This document shows positions 1 through 11,070 of a stretch of 64,000 nucleotides of DNA, one piece after another; the stretch's first letter is position 1; each line of letters begins with the position of its first letter. The position numbers were made by a program, and so were the translations under genes. Origin of the DNA: Spongilla lacustris (Eukaryota > Porifera > Demospongiae > Spongillida > Spongillidae); assembly GCA_949361645.1 (NCBI GenBank), contig OX442415.1, forward strand, positions 19,437,283-19,501,282, written 5' to 3'. The notes under the pieces were generated by a model. That model searched no databases and was not told the DNA's origin. It saw only the letters and a list, made by a program, of their open reading frames with translations.

Positions 1-1395
1 AAACGTATATACAGGTACGAATAATTAAAGTAGGCCGTATTAAATGATGAGCATTGAATTACACTTCTCCACTCAATTTTCGCTTCGATGGCATTGACAT
101 TGTGCGCATGTACGGCTGGGACAGGGTTATTTGATTTAACAGCTTTAATTTATTCAAAAAGGAGGGGGTCCCAAAGGGACGGTTTTGGAGGTCGCGAGCA
201 AACAGTGTACACTTGTGGGTTTTGTGGCATTGGTTCAAGAGCCAAGTAACTACATTTAGATCTCATCATTTCCAAACAGGACTCATGTTGATTTTTGTAT
301 ATACAGCTGTGGCCTGTCACGCAAAAATCGTACCGGGCGAAAATTGTACCGCGCTGCCCGGTACAATCTTTGCAACCAAAATTGTACCGCCCGGTACAAT
401 TTTGGTTGCGAAAAGTGTGCCGGCCTTGTCAAAAGTGTACCGGGTATACGTAGTGAGAAAGCACCGTTAGCTATATAGGATGTCGGATTAAGTGTTCTGC
501 TAGTTTAATGTTTGCTGTATGCAGTTTGCTGAAACAAAAACTAAATCACTTGAACCTACAGTTGTATATATATAGTTGCATGGTAATTCTGACTCTATAT
601 ATAGTGTACTTCACTGAGCATAACCCTATATATTACTTTCAATCTCCATTTATGTACATGGTATGCTTCGTTTACATGCCTATATTATCAAGCTAAGCGA
701 TCATAGAGTTATTATACCTAATTACGCCATGTGGTTGAAGAGTGTATAATGTATAAATAATCACACAGGGTTACATTATATAAAAGGTACTGGGCTTATC
801 AGTTGAGGTGCCCAACACAGATCGAGGCAGCATTGCATGCCATGCTGTAGCGCAATGGACACTCTAGAGCAGGAATGAGAGGGACTGGTAATCATGTGTG
901 ATGCTCTACTGACATCAGTAAGCAAACAGAGAGCATCAGGGCCAAGGGCACCAGAGGTCTCAATTGCAATTGGGACAAAATGGCGAGATCTGGACAGCAG
1001 AGCATACTTCTCAGTCCCTCTTTCTGGCTTCAGCAGCTGTGGCTACAGCTCTAGCTCCCCTTGTGGTATCATGCAGAGATGTATCTGAGAAGGTGTCAAC
1101 ACAAGAAAAGACACTGTCCAGACTTCCATGGGGCAATGGAACAACCGTCATGTCACTTGCCATTTGATACGCAAGGTCAATGGGCTCAAGTGTTGATGGC
1201 TATTTACTGCAGCTTACTAATAGTGACCTATGTATGATGGCATTGATAGCAGCATGCCTCGAAAAACGACCTTGGCTTTTGATACAGCCATTTTGTAAAT
1301 CTGGACACACATAGAAGTGGCTGCACTTTTCACCACATCACTGTGAAGACATGCATGCATATTGGTATTGTAGGTGCATTACATTCCAAAGAAGT
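1..1395. other. AT-rich non-coding stretch
   Basis: No reading frame here resembles a protein I recognise, and the open frames are short and of low complexity. The one structured part is around 320-440, where copies of GTACCG-containing words face each other around AATTTTGG and CAAAATT. It resembles a degenerate relative of the GGTCC palindrome repeats at 1396, 3162 and 6850. I see nothing else supportable. Confidence 0.4.
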
Positions 1396-1482
1396 TATTA
1401 CCCGGACCACTTTTGGCTGCCAAAAGTGGTCCGGGATAGGACCAATTTTGGCAGCCAAAAGTGGTCCGCCCGGACACTTTTA
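1396..1482. repeat. GGTCC palindrome repeat, copy 1
   Basis: Two arms, CGGACCACTTTTGGC and GCCAAAAGTGGTCCG, face each other around TG. A second, overlapping pair follows with ACCAATTTTGGCAGCC. The same words, in the same order or inverted, recur at 3162-3435 and 6850-7075, so this is a short piece of a dispersed repeat. No terminal repeat or target duplication can be fixed for this copy. Confidence 0.7.
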
Positions 1483-2700
1483 TGAGTTTGGTATCAATCA
1501 GTGCAATCAACAGTGGTTCTTGTGATGCGCACAATGATGCTGCAAAAGCCAGTGCAAAGATGCCAGTTATCTTGGTTTCTTTGCTTCTGCACATTCTGTG
1601 CTCCATTAAGACTGATTAAGTCAGCAATCAATTTCTGAATGAATTTTGTTAACTTCATATTAAGATTGTCATATATGTTGATGGTAGATGGTTGACATAT
1701 GATGGTGGAAACTGTTATCCAATGTGACTCTCTGGTATTGAGTACTTGGACAAATGTACCTCTTAGTGGTTCCATTGTAAATGTCTCAGACAGGAGTGTT
1801 GACTGAAAACCATTAATAGTTTGATATTTTTGTTTCAGAAGAAATTGTACTGCATTATCACTTCATTGTCCAATGAGGAAAGCAACATATTCTTATGCTT
1901 AACCTTTAACAAAATACCACAGCAGTTCCTCCATAATGTCTCATTTTATACAATAATTCCACATGAATTGCCAGGGTGGCAGGAAATGGAATAGGACTGC
2001 ATGTCTCTGCATGGCATCCACTTCTGCATCTTCACATCAACAGCACTACTAAAGGTAAGGTTAAGAGTCATTGAATTACACACCATGAAAATCATCATGC
2101 TAATTTCAATAAGAAACACTTTACAGTGATGCAATGATGTTAGCATATACATCCATTGACCAACAATTGACCACAAACACTATAGCATGCTTTTAAAAAG
2201 ATTATTATGTATGCATGCAGAACTCTGAGATAATAGCATATGAATCTCTACCCACTAAGAACTACATACTACGATTTTGATTTTCATCACAGCCACTGCT
2301 TTCATTTGAGGATTCATTAGTATAAGGAAGTGAATGAGCAAAATGATATTCCTCAACCATGCACCTCAGAATGCTACATTAGGAATATTTTTTTACTTTT
2401 GCATTTGAAGCTAATACATCTCAAAAGAATTTCACTTAATGCAACTGAATAATTATTTACGTATACACACATCGACCAAATTGGTGCAACTTACAACATT
2501 GATTTCCAATGCATAACAATTAATAATCGTCGTGTGAACGTATATATACACTGTGTAAAAAGGGTTGTTATACACAGTGTATATAACATCAATTAGCGGT
2601 GTATAACACTGCGTATTGAGACGTTATACACACGTATACGCAATAACGTCTATATACACACTGTTATACAGTAGTGTACAACAATACCTTTTTCATAGTG
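1483..2700. other. AT-rich non-coding stretch with a GTTATACAC cluster
   Basis: No gene is supported. Between about 2535 and 2680 the words GTTATACAC, GTGTATAAC and CGTATATACAC alternate on both strands, which would allow several overlapping hairpins. This may be the edge of a small DNA transposon ending near the poly-C tract that follows, but no matching terminal repeats were found. Confidence 0.35.
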
Positions 2701-2707
2701 GTAGAAT

Positions 2708-2746
2708 TGGGGGGGCCTGCCTCCCCCCCCCCCCCCCCCCCCCCCC
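2708..2746. repeat. Poly-C tract with GGGGGGG flank
   Basis: A run of about 25 C is preceded by a run of seven G and the sequence CCTGCC. The same G-run, CCTGCC, C-run arrangement occurs at about 35055 and 57520, suggesting that these tracts sit inside related short elements. Confidence 0.7.
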
Positions 2747-2917
2747 AACTTTAGGCCTCTAAATGTAGGCCTAGTTACATGGTTCTTAAACACAGAGCTC
2801 AATGAGGAAAAGCTAACACATGTATACACACATGTACATGCCAAAGCTATATATGCAGGCATCTCAAATGAATTCAGTTGCATGCAACATGTTGCCTAGC
2901 CTACCCACACGTGTACA

Positions 2918-3062
<145 letters not shown>

Positions 3063-3161
3063 GTATGTCACACCCGACTGCAACGTGATGGCCTGTGCGC
3101 AAATACGTCAATATACCGCCTGTATTCTTGTGCTGTCTATTTTAAGATAAATTAGAATGTC

Positions 3162-3435
3162 ACGCGCGAAAATTGGTCCGGGCGGATCACTTTTGGCTGC
3201 CAAAATTGGTCCTATCCCGCGGACCACTTTTGGCAGCCAAAAGTGGTCCGGGTCGGGTTAATTGCCAAAACTGGTCCGGGTGTAGTAGCTTGCAAGAAGC
3301 AGCTCTATGCCTTGTAAAGATCATTTATTGTATGGGAGACAAGACAATAAGATAATTCGAGCCAATTTGGTCTGATCGGGCCTGGAACATGTTTGTTTGC
3401 TCTGGATTCATTGCCAAAGTGGTCCGATCGACTTG
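3162..3435 (+). repeat. GGTCC palindrome repeat, copy 2 (longest)
   Basis: It contains several mirror pairs built from TGGTCCG, CACTTTTGGC, TGCCAAAA and AGTGGTCCG. A less repetitive tail follows with CTTGCAAGAAGCAGCTC, TATGGGAGACAAGACAAT and GGAACATGTTTGTTTGC. The same tail and palindromes occur in inverse orientation at 6850-7075, which shows that the palindromes and the tail form one dispersed unit of roughly 230 to 270 bp. No coding capacity. It could be a foldback or MITE-like element; the class is not settled. Confidence 0.75.
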
Positions 3436-4779
3436 CATGCAGGAAACCGCTCCTTGCCTTGTCTAGTGAAGAAGACTTGACAATACATGCTTGTCCTGCG
3501 CAATTGCAGTTATGGATTTATAATATTTAACTATGATCAGCCTGCATGTGCTAGTATATGTACAGCAGGAAATGGCATACTTTCACTTTTAAAAAATGGA
3601 TGAATATAAACAGATACATAATGTACAATAACAGGTTGTGATGGGAAAATGCACACAGTAATGCATGCACGCAAGAATGTAACAGTTTCAAAATGACTGT
3701 TTAAATTTGTAATATAATAGATGCATATGTGGATCATCTTTCACTTCATCTGGTGAATGCTTCAGCCATTTGTTAATTTTACCACATGGTCTGTACACAT
3801 ATACTGACGTTTGGTGTGGCTATTATTTCCATTTCTGCATGTTGCCCATGCATGTTCCTAATGCTTGCATTCTTGAACGCCTCATGTAACATGCCATGAG
3901 GTATAAGGCAGGAAATTTAGGGATTTTCAGAATTGTGAATCATATAAGTAGTGATGAGTAGATGTATTTCTTGATGGTTGGTACTCCTGAGATCCTGTCA
4001 CATCAAGTGCAATTAACTAGAAAAAGGAATTACTATCAGGCTTAATCCTTGGTGTGGCTGAAGGGCACTTGGATACAGGAACCTATACAGTGCATGGGAG
4101 GAGTGGTTTCCATTTATGTACTCTAATCCCAATAATTTGCAGCATTGTTTTTGCCAATCACTGCAAACAGGTTTGTAGCCTATCACATTTCTCTATCCTT
4201 TATACACTAATTCAATATCTTGGTTTGTACTCCATTTACTGCACAGCAGTAAAATATCAACAGTAACATCCTTATCACTGCAGAGAGTTCTCTTATAGAC
4301 CCTATCGCACTTATTTGTCCTACATACAATGTATAATGAATTGCAATATAAGTGTAAGAGACACAATGTCATGCACAAAGCATGCAAAGTATCATAATCT
4401 TTCATCAAATTCATCATCATCTTATTGGGCCTCAAACTGCAATGAACAAGCACCAGACGCCAATAGGTGCATGGAGAATTTTGGGTGAATATAGCTGTTC
4501 CTTGAGTACAGTGGAGTGAAATTCGTCAACTTCCCCTACATCTTATGTATCTGAGTCATAGCGTGCCTATTTTCCCTCCTGCTCTCTTCTTTCGTCTGAA
4601 ATCATTTCTTAAGACTAAATGACCAACTACAAAAGCATTTGGACTAGCATGTCGTAAGTGCATTCTTATTTTTTCTGCGCTTTTCATGTTTAAATATTTT
4701 CCTTTGTCAATTGCTGTATTTCAAGACGGTATCATTTCCCATGACTTCGTCTTTGTCAATTATTTAATGACTCAAGCCA
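3436..4779. other. Intergenic AT-rich stretch, no supported gene
   Basis: Reading frames are short and none resembles a known domain. The integrase relic to the right is read leftward and may extend into 4480-4780 as unrecognisable debris. Confidence 0.4.
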
Positions 4780-5530
4780 TTCAATATATATTGGTAAAAA
4801 CTGCTCTGCATCCATACATTACCTCAAAAGGAGAGTATAATGTTGACTTGTGAACTGATGTGTAGTAGGCATATACACAGGTTCCAAATATTCACCCCAA
4901 AAATTCCTTCTTGTCATTTACAAATATTACCAACCTGTTCTGAAGTGTCTGATTAAATCTTTGATCAAGTCCAATTGCCTGTCAGCACAAAACAACAGAA
5001 TCCACACATCATAATTTAACACACTGTGTTCACAATAAAAAACAATGACTTAATATTATGCTGCAAGTTACATTGCAACTGTGTACACAAACCTGTGGGT
5101 GGTATGGTGTTGTAATAATATATTTTATCCCCAAAAACTCTGCCAACATCGTATCAAGTTGATTTTTTAATTTATTTCCATTATCAGTTGTTGACACCTT
5201 CGGAATCCCCTATTCTCATGACAATCTGTATGTAAACATAAATAAACTGCTTTCAGCGAAACGCATACAGCATACTTTAAATAATGAAGCTGCAACATAA
5301 TAAGCACTCCTTTCCGGTAGTGGAACTGCATCAACGTATTTTGAGAAATAGCCACTGACTATTGTTAGGATATACTTGTTTGGACCTTTGGTAGACACAG
5401 GATTCAGTGGTCCTATAAACCACATGCTGGAAACCACGGAGATTTGTACATATATTAGATTTAGCTGGAGTGTTTGTGATACTGATCAGTTTGCGATTTG
5501 CTCCCTGACAGATATCACAGGAGCGTATCT
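4780..5530 (-). pseudogene. Retroelement-derived integrase relic with an apparent intron
   Basis: On the minus strand, pieces of a Ty3/Gypsy-type integrase appear in order: the zinc-binding CDICQ (about 5510), the core start with WFIGPLNPVSTKG and YILTIVSGYFSKYVDAVPLP (5290-5440), a segment resembling LDTMLAEFLGI, then YHPQ (ends 5093). The next recognisable part, AIGLDQRFNQTLQN, resumes at 4978. The 114 bp between them begin GTTTGTG and end GCTGACAG, so they look like a spliceosomal intron at a conserved YHPQ|A site. Frame changes occur around 5440, 5290, 5160 and 4900. It is either a decayed retrotransposon fragment or the remains of a spliced, domesticated integrase gene. Integrase identity is fairly secure; the intron is inferred from GT/AG boundaries and restored homology. 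Confidence 0.65.
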
Positions 5531-5765
5531 ATTGGAAGTTAAATAAATACCTCGAGTTGGTGATAACAACAATTTTACTTGCCATTTTCCTTCACGTCAT
5601 TTACAACACCACTCCAAATGAAGTGTTCTGTATCATTGCTAACTTCTCAGCCATATGGCCGGCCGTTGGGTCAGGTATCTTTAGCTGCTCCCGGCGAGGT
5701 CTCACGAACTTGCAGACGCAAATAGCTGATTTTTGCAATAGAAACGTCCAGTGCATACTTAACTT

Positions 5766-5796
5766 CTCTTTTTTTTTTCTTTTTTTTTTTTTTTTC
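5766..5796. repeat. Poly-T tract
   Basis: A T-rich run broken by single C residues. No adjacent retroposon 3' end was identified. Confidence 0.8.
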
Positions 5797-5908
5797 TTGA
5801 AATAAATCGTCCCTTCTAGAATAAAAAACAACGAATTTGAACGAATGATCAAACCTGGATGGATATGTACTGCTTTTTTGATAGGTATTGAAACACTGCA
5901 TCTATCAG

Positions 5909-5947
5909 CAGTGGCGGATCCAGGGGGGGGTCTAAGGGGTCTAAAGA

Positions 5948-5978
<31 letters not shown>

Positions 5979-6639
5979 GGCCCGACCAGTTATGAATAAA
6001 TTAACTTATGAATAATTAATTACATGATTGACGAGTTGAAAAACGAAGCGTTTAGTGAACGCGAGTGAACTAATCAGCGAGTTAGCATTCGACCCAAAGT
6101 GTGTGTGAGTGTGTGTGTGGGGAGGGGGTCTAAAGCCAAGACCCTCCAAGCGTGCAGTATTTAATTAGTATTGCTGCTGCGCGATGGAATGGTGCGAGCA
6201 AGAAGTAAGCGATCAAAAGAAGATAGATTACCTCAGGAAACAGGTAGAGCTAAATCAAGTAGGTATATAATACTATTAAAGGTAAAACGTGTGTGTCGTT
6301 TAGACCAGAATACGGTCACAATGGCTTTGCGTAGAGTTTTCTATTCGCTATCCCTATCCACGTTGACTCACGCAGGCTTCTATATTAATCAATTCGAATA
6401 TTGCACTTGCTAGCTATCAATACTGAATACACTTTCAAAGTATGCTTATTTTCATGCTAAATGAACGCAAAAGTGAAAAAGCGGCTGGGGCTTCGCCCCA
6501 GGCCCCACTGGGGGAGCTTACAGCGCTCCCCCAGACCCCCTAGCTGTTACGGGAAGGGGCACGCCCCCTCCCGTACCCACCCCCGCTTGTGAATATAGTT
6601 ATTAGACCCCCCCTTCCAGAAATCCTGGATCCGCCGCTG
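5909..6639 (-). mobile_element. Non-autonomous CAGTGGCGGATCCAG transposon, copy A
   Basis: The left end reads CAGTGGCGGATCCAG. The right end reads CTGGATCCGCCGCTG, its inverse with one difference. The element is flanked by a perfect 6-bp direct repeat TATCAG (5903-5908 and 6640-6645), the likely target duplication. Inside are a long poly-C tract next to the left end (about 5947-5976) and a GC-rich block of about 65 bp (6481-6548) with AGCGCT flanked by GGGGGAGCTTAC and CTCCCCCAG. That block is also in the elements at 16200, 36115 and 51858. No transposase frame is present. CAG...CTG ends and the shared block suggest a hAT-related source, but a 6-bp rather than 8-bp duplication is not the usual hAT signature. 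Confidence 0.85.
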
Positions 6640-6849
6640 TATCAGATCCTGATCACAAGTCCCGTGAAATGTCTTCACCATCTTCGAACTGCTCTATATG
6701 GTCGTCTAGCGTATTTTGTAAAAGCCATGCACATTCAGTGATTATGCATGCCGGCACTTTTATACTGCAGCTAATCATGCTGGTAAAGTTTGTAATAACG
6801 AATAACAATATGTTTTGACGCACGTACAACATATACAGCCGATCACATA
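6640..6849. other. Spacer between repeats
   Basis: AT-rich, short, no supported feature. Confidence 0.4.
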
Positions 6850-7075
6850 GCAAAAATGCAACCGGACCAACCTAACATTTTTCGCGGCAAACAAACATGT
6901 TCCAGGGTCTTATTGTCTTGTCTCCCATACAATATAGAGCTGCTTCTTGCAAGTCACTACACCCGGACCAGTTTTGGCAACCCGGACACTTTTGGCTGCC
7001 AAAAGTGGTCCGGGGTAGGAGCAATTTTGGCAGCCAAAAGTTGTCCGCGCACGGAGAAATTTTCGCGTGACAATA
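6850..7075 (-). repeat. GGTCC palindrome repeat, copy 3 (inverse)
   Basis: Read on the minus strand it matches 3162-3435 almost throughout: GCGAAAATT, the TTTTGGCTGCCAAAA mirror pairs, CAAAACTGGTCCGGGTGTAG, CTTGCAAGAAGCAGCTC and TGGAACATGTTTGTTTGC. Small gaps separate the two copies. It has no coding capacity. Confidence 0.75.
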
Positions 7076-7399
7076 ACCCAGACCTTTTTGCATCAGGTTA
7101 GGTATATGTACCTCCATGCAGCTTTCATCATCACCATTCAATCATCACGTCGCAGCGTGCAGATCGCCTTGCACAGTTCAGGGTTGCCAGCACGTATGGG
7201 CCCCTCCATGTGGCACTCTCACATGCAACAACATGCGCATGGGATCTTTTCAGGTGAGGTTCCTTACTGACCGCTTGGCTTAATAAACAGTGCCTCTTCG
7301 TCTGTCCTCGCTGCCGCCAACTTGTATCTTCTTCTCCGTCTTTGTCTCGCCAAAAACGGTGCTGCGGTAATCTGTCCTCACAGCTCTCCCACCCTTCCT

Positions 7400-8760
7400 T
7401 CCCCACCTATAAATAGCTATATCTACTCTGGATGAGGTATTCAGTCAGAATTCGTTTTATTCCATCCAAGTTCAGACATGCATGATTTTGCGCGTGCTCT
7501 ATAGCATCAACCTTATCCAACATTCTATTACCATAACACGGTTGAGTCATGGCTCAAACTTTTTATGCTATACCTAAATGTGTCTCTCTCTGCCCCACAC
7601 CGTGGTCGCCATCACCACCCTACTGACATCAAACTGCTGTGTGAGGCCTGGGGGTGTGGTCAGTTTGCCTCCCTCTGGGCTCATACCAAACAGCATGTGT
7701 CACATCGTGGCCCTTGGTCTTCATCACCTGATGTAAATGAGAAGAGGATCGCTGAAGCAAATTATTCCTCTCGCCAAGGATGGCCTTCTCTTCAGACCTA
7801 GCTCCCAATGCTGAGGATACATGGACAAAGCTATCAGCCAAACATCCCAAGAGTCCTCCCCCACAGTACCTCCAGCTCACCCGCCATTTCCTATGTCCTC
7901 TGAAACCTTATCACCTGACTATAATATGTTCTCTGTAGGTTTGGTCCTTCCCTATTAAAGGTTTGTGCAGCTGGCCCCACAGGTTTGCGCATCCAACACC
8001 TCCTTGATGTGGCTGAAGTTCCAGTTCCTACTTCCATTTGCTCCTTCCTTTGAGGTGTAATCAACATCTCGGCCTCAGGACAAGCTCCAGCTGCAATTTC
8101 TCAGTACATGGCAGAGGTAGCCTAGTTGCTTTAAGGAAAGGTGCACAGGACATCAGCAGGCCCATAGCCATGGGTGAATCACTTGCCAACTCACAAGCAT
8201 ATGTCTTTGTGGTTTAATCAAAAATGATGCTTCTATTTTCTTACAACCTTTCCAGTTTGGTGTTGCTCTCCCCCAAAGATGTGAGAAGGTTAACCATGGC
8301 CTGAGACGTTGTCTCAATGACCACTGGCATGATCCTTGATTTGTTTGCATGAAAGTGGGTATGAAAAGTGCATTCTATCTAGTGTCTTGCCAGTCCCTCC
8401 TTGACCAATGTGCCCTATACATTTCCCCCTCCTCCTCCCATGGACTGAGTGGTGCTATGGATAACATCGGTCATCCTTTCCTGTGCATGGCATTCTATGG
8501 GAACTTTGACTTCAACGGCAGGTGCGCAACAAGGGGATCCTCTAGGCCCTTTCTACTTTTCCTCGGTCCTGCATGATCTGGATCTTACCATCACCAAGGA
8601 TGAAAGCTGCCAAGATCTGCTTTTTATAATGCTTGGTTCCTGGATGATGGGATGGTGGCTGGTCCATCTTCCTCTGTCCAGTGTGTCGTACATCTTCTTG
8701 CGAATTTAGATCCCTCAATGGGGCTCCATAAATCCAACAAAATGTGATTAATTTGTTCGA
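7400..8760 (+). pseudogene. Non-LTR reverse transcriptase relic
   Basis: Recognisable blocks are spread over several frames on the plus strand. At about 7795-7870 is a pre-RT segment beginning DLAPNAEDTWTKLSAKHP. At about 8126-8190 is a block reading LRKGAQDISRPIAMGES, corresponding to the RT motif that precedes the palm in LINE-type enzymes. At about 8518-8550 is GAQQGDPLGPF, and at 8637-8664 FLDDGMVAGP, equivalent to the catalytic YxDD box. Many stops and frame changes separate them. No endonuclease or poly-A tail was found and the 5' limit is approximate. The LINE clade is not assigned. A fragment of what looks like the same family, carrying the YxDD box and downstream thumb region, is at 28990-30245. 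Confidence 0.7.
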
Positions 8761-8970
8761 ATACTTTTAAAACACAAATCAATTTTTCAGGTTTTTCTGG
8801 ATCTGAAAATCGATTTTTCCGAATACATGAAAAAATGTAATAGATTTTTCCGAATAGGTCTTGACAATTTGCCAGTTGAATACCTACCACTCACGGAGTA
8901 ATAGTTGTCACCCAGCACTCAACCCCAGCTACCTATACATGTACACATCACACCAGACAACCTCCTACAC
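8761..8970. other. AT-rich spacer
   Basis: Contains repeated GATTTTTCCGAATA-like words (about 8800-8860). These vaguely recall 21550-21660, which has CGATTTTCCCGAGTA. No feature assigned. Confidence 0.3.
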
Positions 8971-8975
8971 AACCA

Positions 8976-9268
8976 CAGCTACTCCCATCAGCACACAATC
9001 ACAGCTACTCCCATCAGCACACAATCACAGCTACTCCCATCAGCACACAATCACAGCTACTCCCATCAGCACACAATCACAGCTACTCCCATCAGCACAC
9101 AATCACAGCTACTCCCATCAGCACACAATCACAGCTACTCCCATCAGCACACAATCACAGCTACTCCCATCAGCACACAATCACAGCTACTCCCATCAGC
9201 ACACAATCACAGCTACTCCCATCAGCACACAATCACAGCTACTCCCATCAGCACACAATCACAGCTAC
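8976..9268. repeat. 26-bp minisatellite, about 11 copies
   Basis: The unit contains CAGCTACTCCCATCAGCA followed by CACAATCA, repeated head to tail at a 26-bp period with almost no divergence. Degenerate partial units trail to about 9330. Because 26 is not a multiple of three the array is open in all forward frames, so the long frames across it are not genes. Confidence 0.95.
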
Positions 9269-9690
9269 TCCCATCACACCAGATACCATCAGCACACAAT
9301 CACAGCACACCAGATATGACCAGCACACAACCACAGCTACCGAATATAGGTCTAAATCGCTCTGTCTACATTTAACACATAATCACATACCTAGTTGGGC
9401 GTGTCATGCTGACGTCTACCTACACATCGCACCCGATGCCAAAAGAATAGAACCACAGATGAAGTTTACGCACACCGGCGCCGGCCATGCACATTTCACC
9501 ATCGTGAGTTTTGATAACTAAGTGCGATCAAGTCGTCTCGTCCCCAGACCCTATACGTTGCGTATATGGGAGTCGCAAGCGCTTGTACATTGTGGAATGT
9601 AAACAACCAATCCCATCGCTTGACCACATCCAATGATTATCATATTTATTGGAGCTATGGCGGCAGTTTGGGCCCCTTTTAGTGTTGCGG
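9269..9690. other. Non-coding spacer
   Basis: Contains a divergent copy of the GTCTCGTTCCCAGACCC word at about 9535-9552 (GTCTCGTCCCCAGACCC). No gene supported. Confidence 0.35.
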
Positions 9691-10010
9691 ACGCCCCCCC
9701 CCCCCCCCCCTCCCCCGGGGCGTTGTTAATGAATAGCTGTCCGCCTTCCGCCGATTCAACGAGCGGGGGGGACGGGTGCTGTCCGCCTTCGGCCGATTCA
9801 ACGAGCGGAGGGGGGGGGGGGGGGGGGAGGAGGAGGTGACAGTGATTGACCGTGCACGTGCACATGCAACAGGCGAGTTAATTAGTTAGCGCTTGATAAT
9901 ACATTGACCTGACGCCTGGCGCCCTTCGGTGCCCGTAGCGCCCCACGTCATAAAGCGGCAGGTGGGTTGGTGCCCCCCCCCTGGCCCCCCCGGCCAGGCC
10001 GCCACTGTTG
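9691..10010. repeat. GC-rich, poly-C/poly-G block with a 42-bp duplication
   Basis: Two tandem copies of a 42-bp unit start at 9737 and 9779, each holding CTGTCCGCCTTC, CGATTCAACGAGCGG and a G-run. A poly-C run precedes them and a poly-G run follows. At 9980-10008 the sequence GGCCAGGCCGCCACTG resembles the right end of a CAG...CTG DNA transposon, but no matching left end was found. Confidence 0.6.
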
Positions 10011-10408
10011 CGGAGAGTGTTGCGGACGGGAGACCAGTCAGGCGGAGACGTTTTGTTCAGTTGACTAGTGACACTGCCAGGCCACAACAATTGCTTGCTC
10101 GGCGAGATTTGGTTCCAGTGATTCGTGCGAAGAAAGGGTTGGACAAAACCTATATATGTCAATCAGTTGTGCTACTTAGCCTTAGGTAAATGACGACGAC
10201 ATACTAAGGCTGAACGATGTGTCATTTAGTGCATTTAGTTTAACTAACCTCTCTAGTAGCATCGACCATAGACGTGTATATATTATCTCTGGTACGACAG
10301 CTTTGAAAAGAACTAACTCGCATTTTAAAAATGTTTGTCCTCAGTTCAATATTTCCACTATTAGCTCGCAGTCTGTTATCGCGCGCGAAACGCACAGCCA
10401 TGTATCCA

Positions 10409-10600
10409 GGTCTGGGTCGAACTAATTGCATATTTACACTCAGTCTGGGTCGAACTAATTGCATTTTTACACTCAGTCTGGGTCGAACTAATTGCATATT
10501 TACACTCAGTCTGGGTCGAACTAATTGCATATTTACACTCAGTCTGGGTCGAACTAATTGCATATTTACACTCAGTGTGGGTCTGGGTCGAGCCAATGGT
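10409..10600. repeat. 33-bp minisatellite, about 5.5 copies
   Basis: The unit holds GTCTGGGTCGAACTAATTGC followed by ATATTTACACTCA and repeats at a 33-bp period; one copy has TTTTT in place of TATTT. The 11-residue periodic frames on both strands simply reflect the 33-bp unit, and nothing outside the array supports a gene. Confidence 0.9.
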
Positions 10601-10679
10601 GGCATGTCATAATTAAAGTGCGCACAAATTACACTTTTCCGCCCCAACACCGATGTGTTTATAAATGGGACAGTGTCCA

Positions 10680-11070
10680 GCAAAAGCATAATTTTATCAC
10701 TATATAAAAATTGCATGTTACACTAAACAGCACATCTTTGCTACCGTACAACCTTTTCCTTTTTCGTACACTTGTTTCCACATCATTTCTCTATGTACTT
10801 GTCCATTTTGTAGCTCAATTATTTTCCACGGCGTCAATGCTAACATTACAGTTTACTGAGGAGGTTCTACTGGCCAGGAGTCTTCAAGACAGGTTCGAAT
10901 TCCTCATTTCTCCACGTACGAGTGTTGAAAACGCGTCAAATTCGGGTCAGTTGTACCATTGCGAGAAATTTCGGACGCTCATTAGCAATTCCTGGCCAAT
11001 TTTGCAAACGTCCGTCACATTTCCCGCGCACGCGTCCATAGAAATGTATGGGATAAGGTTTATTTTTGTA
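10680..11070 (+). repeat. Half copy of the long foldback repeat
   Basis: AATTGCATGTTACACTAAACA, then CAACCTTTTCCTTT, CGTACACTTGTTTCC and CATTTCTCTATGTA correspond, in inverse orientation and with differences, to about 21000-21110. ACGTACGAGTGTTGAAAACGC (about 10914-10936) is matched in the same way at about 20905-20930. Only one arm is evident here. Non-coding. Confidence 0.6.

Noticed and set aside
8976..9268. CRISPR array
   Set aside because: Units are contiguous with no unique spacers, and the DNA is clearly eukaryotic; it is a minisatellite. The same holds for 10409-10600 and 62526-62706.
8861..9375. Long forward open frames with a SHQHTITATPIS-type repeat
   Set aside because: The 26-bp minisatellite is open in every forward frame, and no start context, signal peptide or flanking exon supports a gene.
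10240..10716. Minus-strand 158-codon frame with an 11-residue repeat
   Set aside because: It reflects the 33-bp tandem repeat; the opposite strand is equally open and neither shows a domain.
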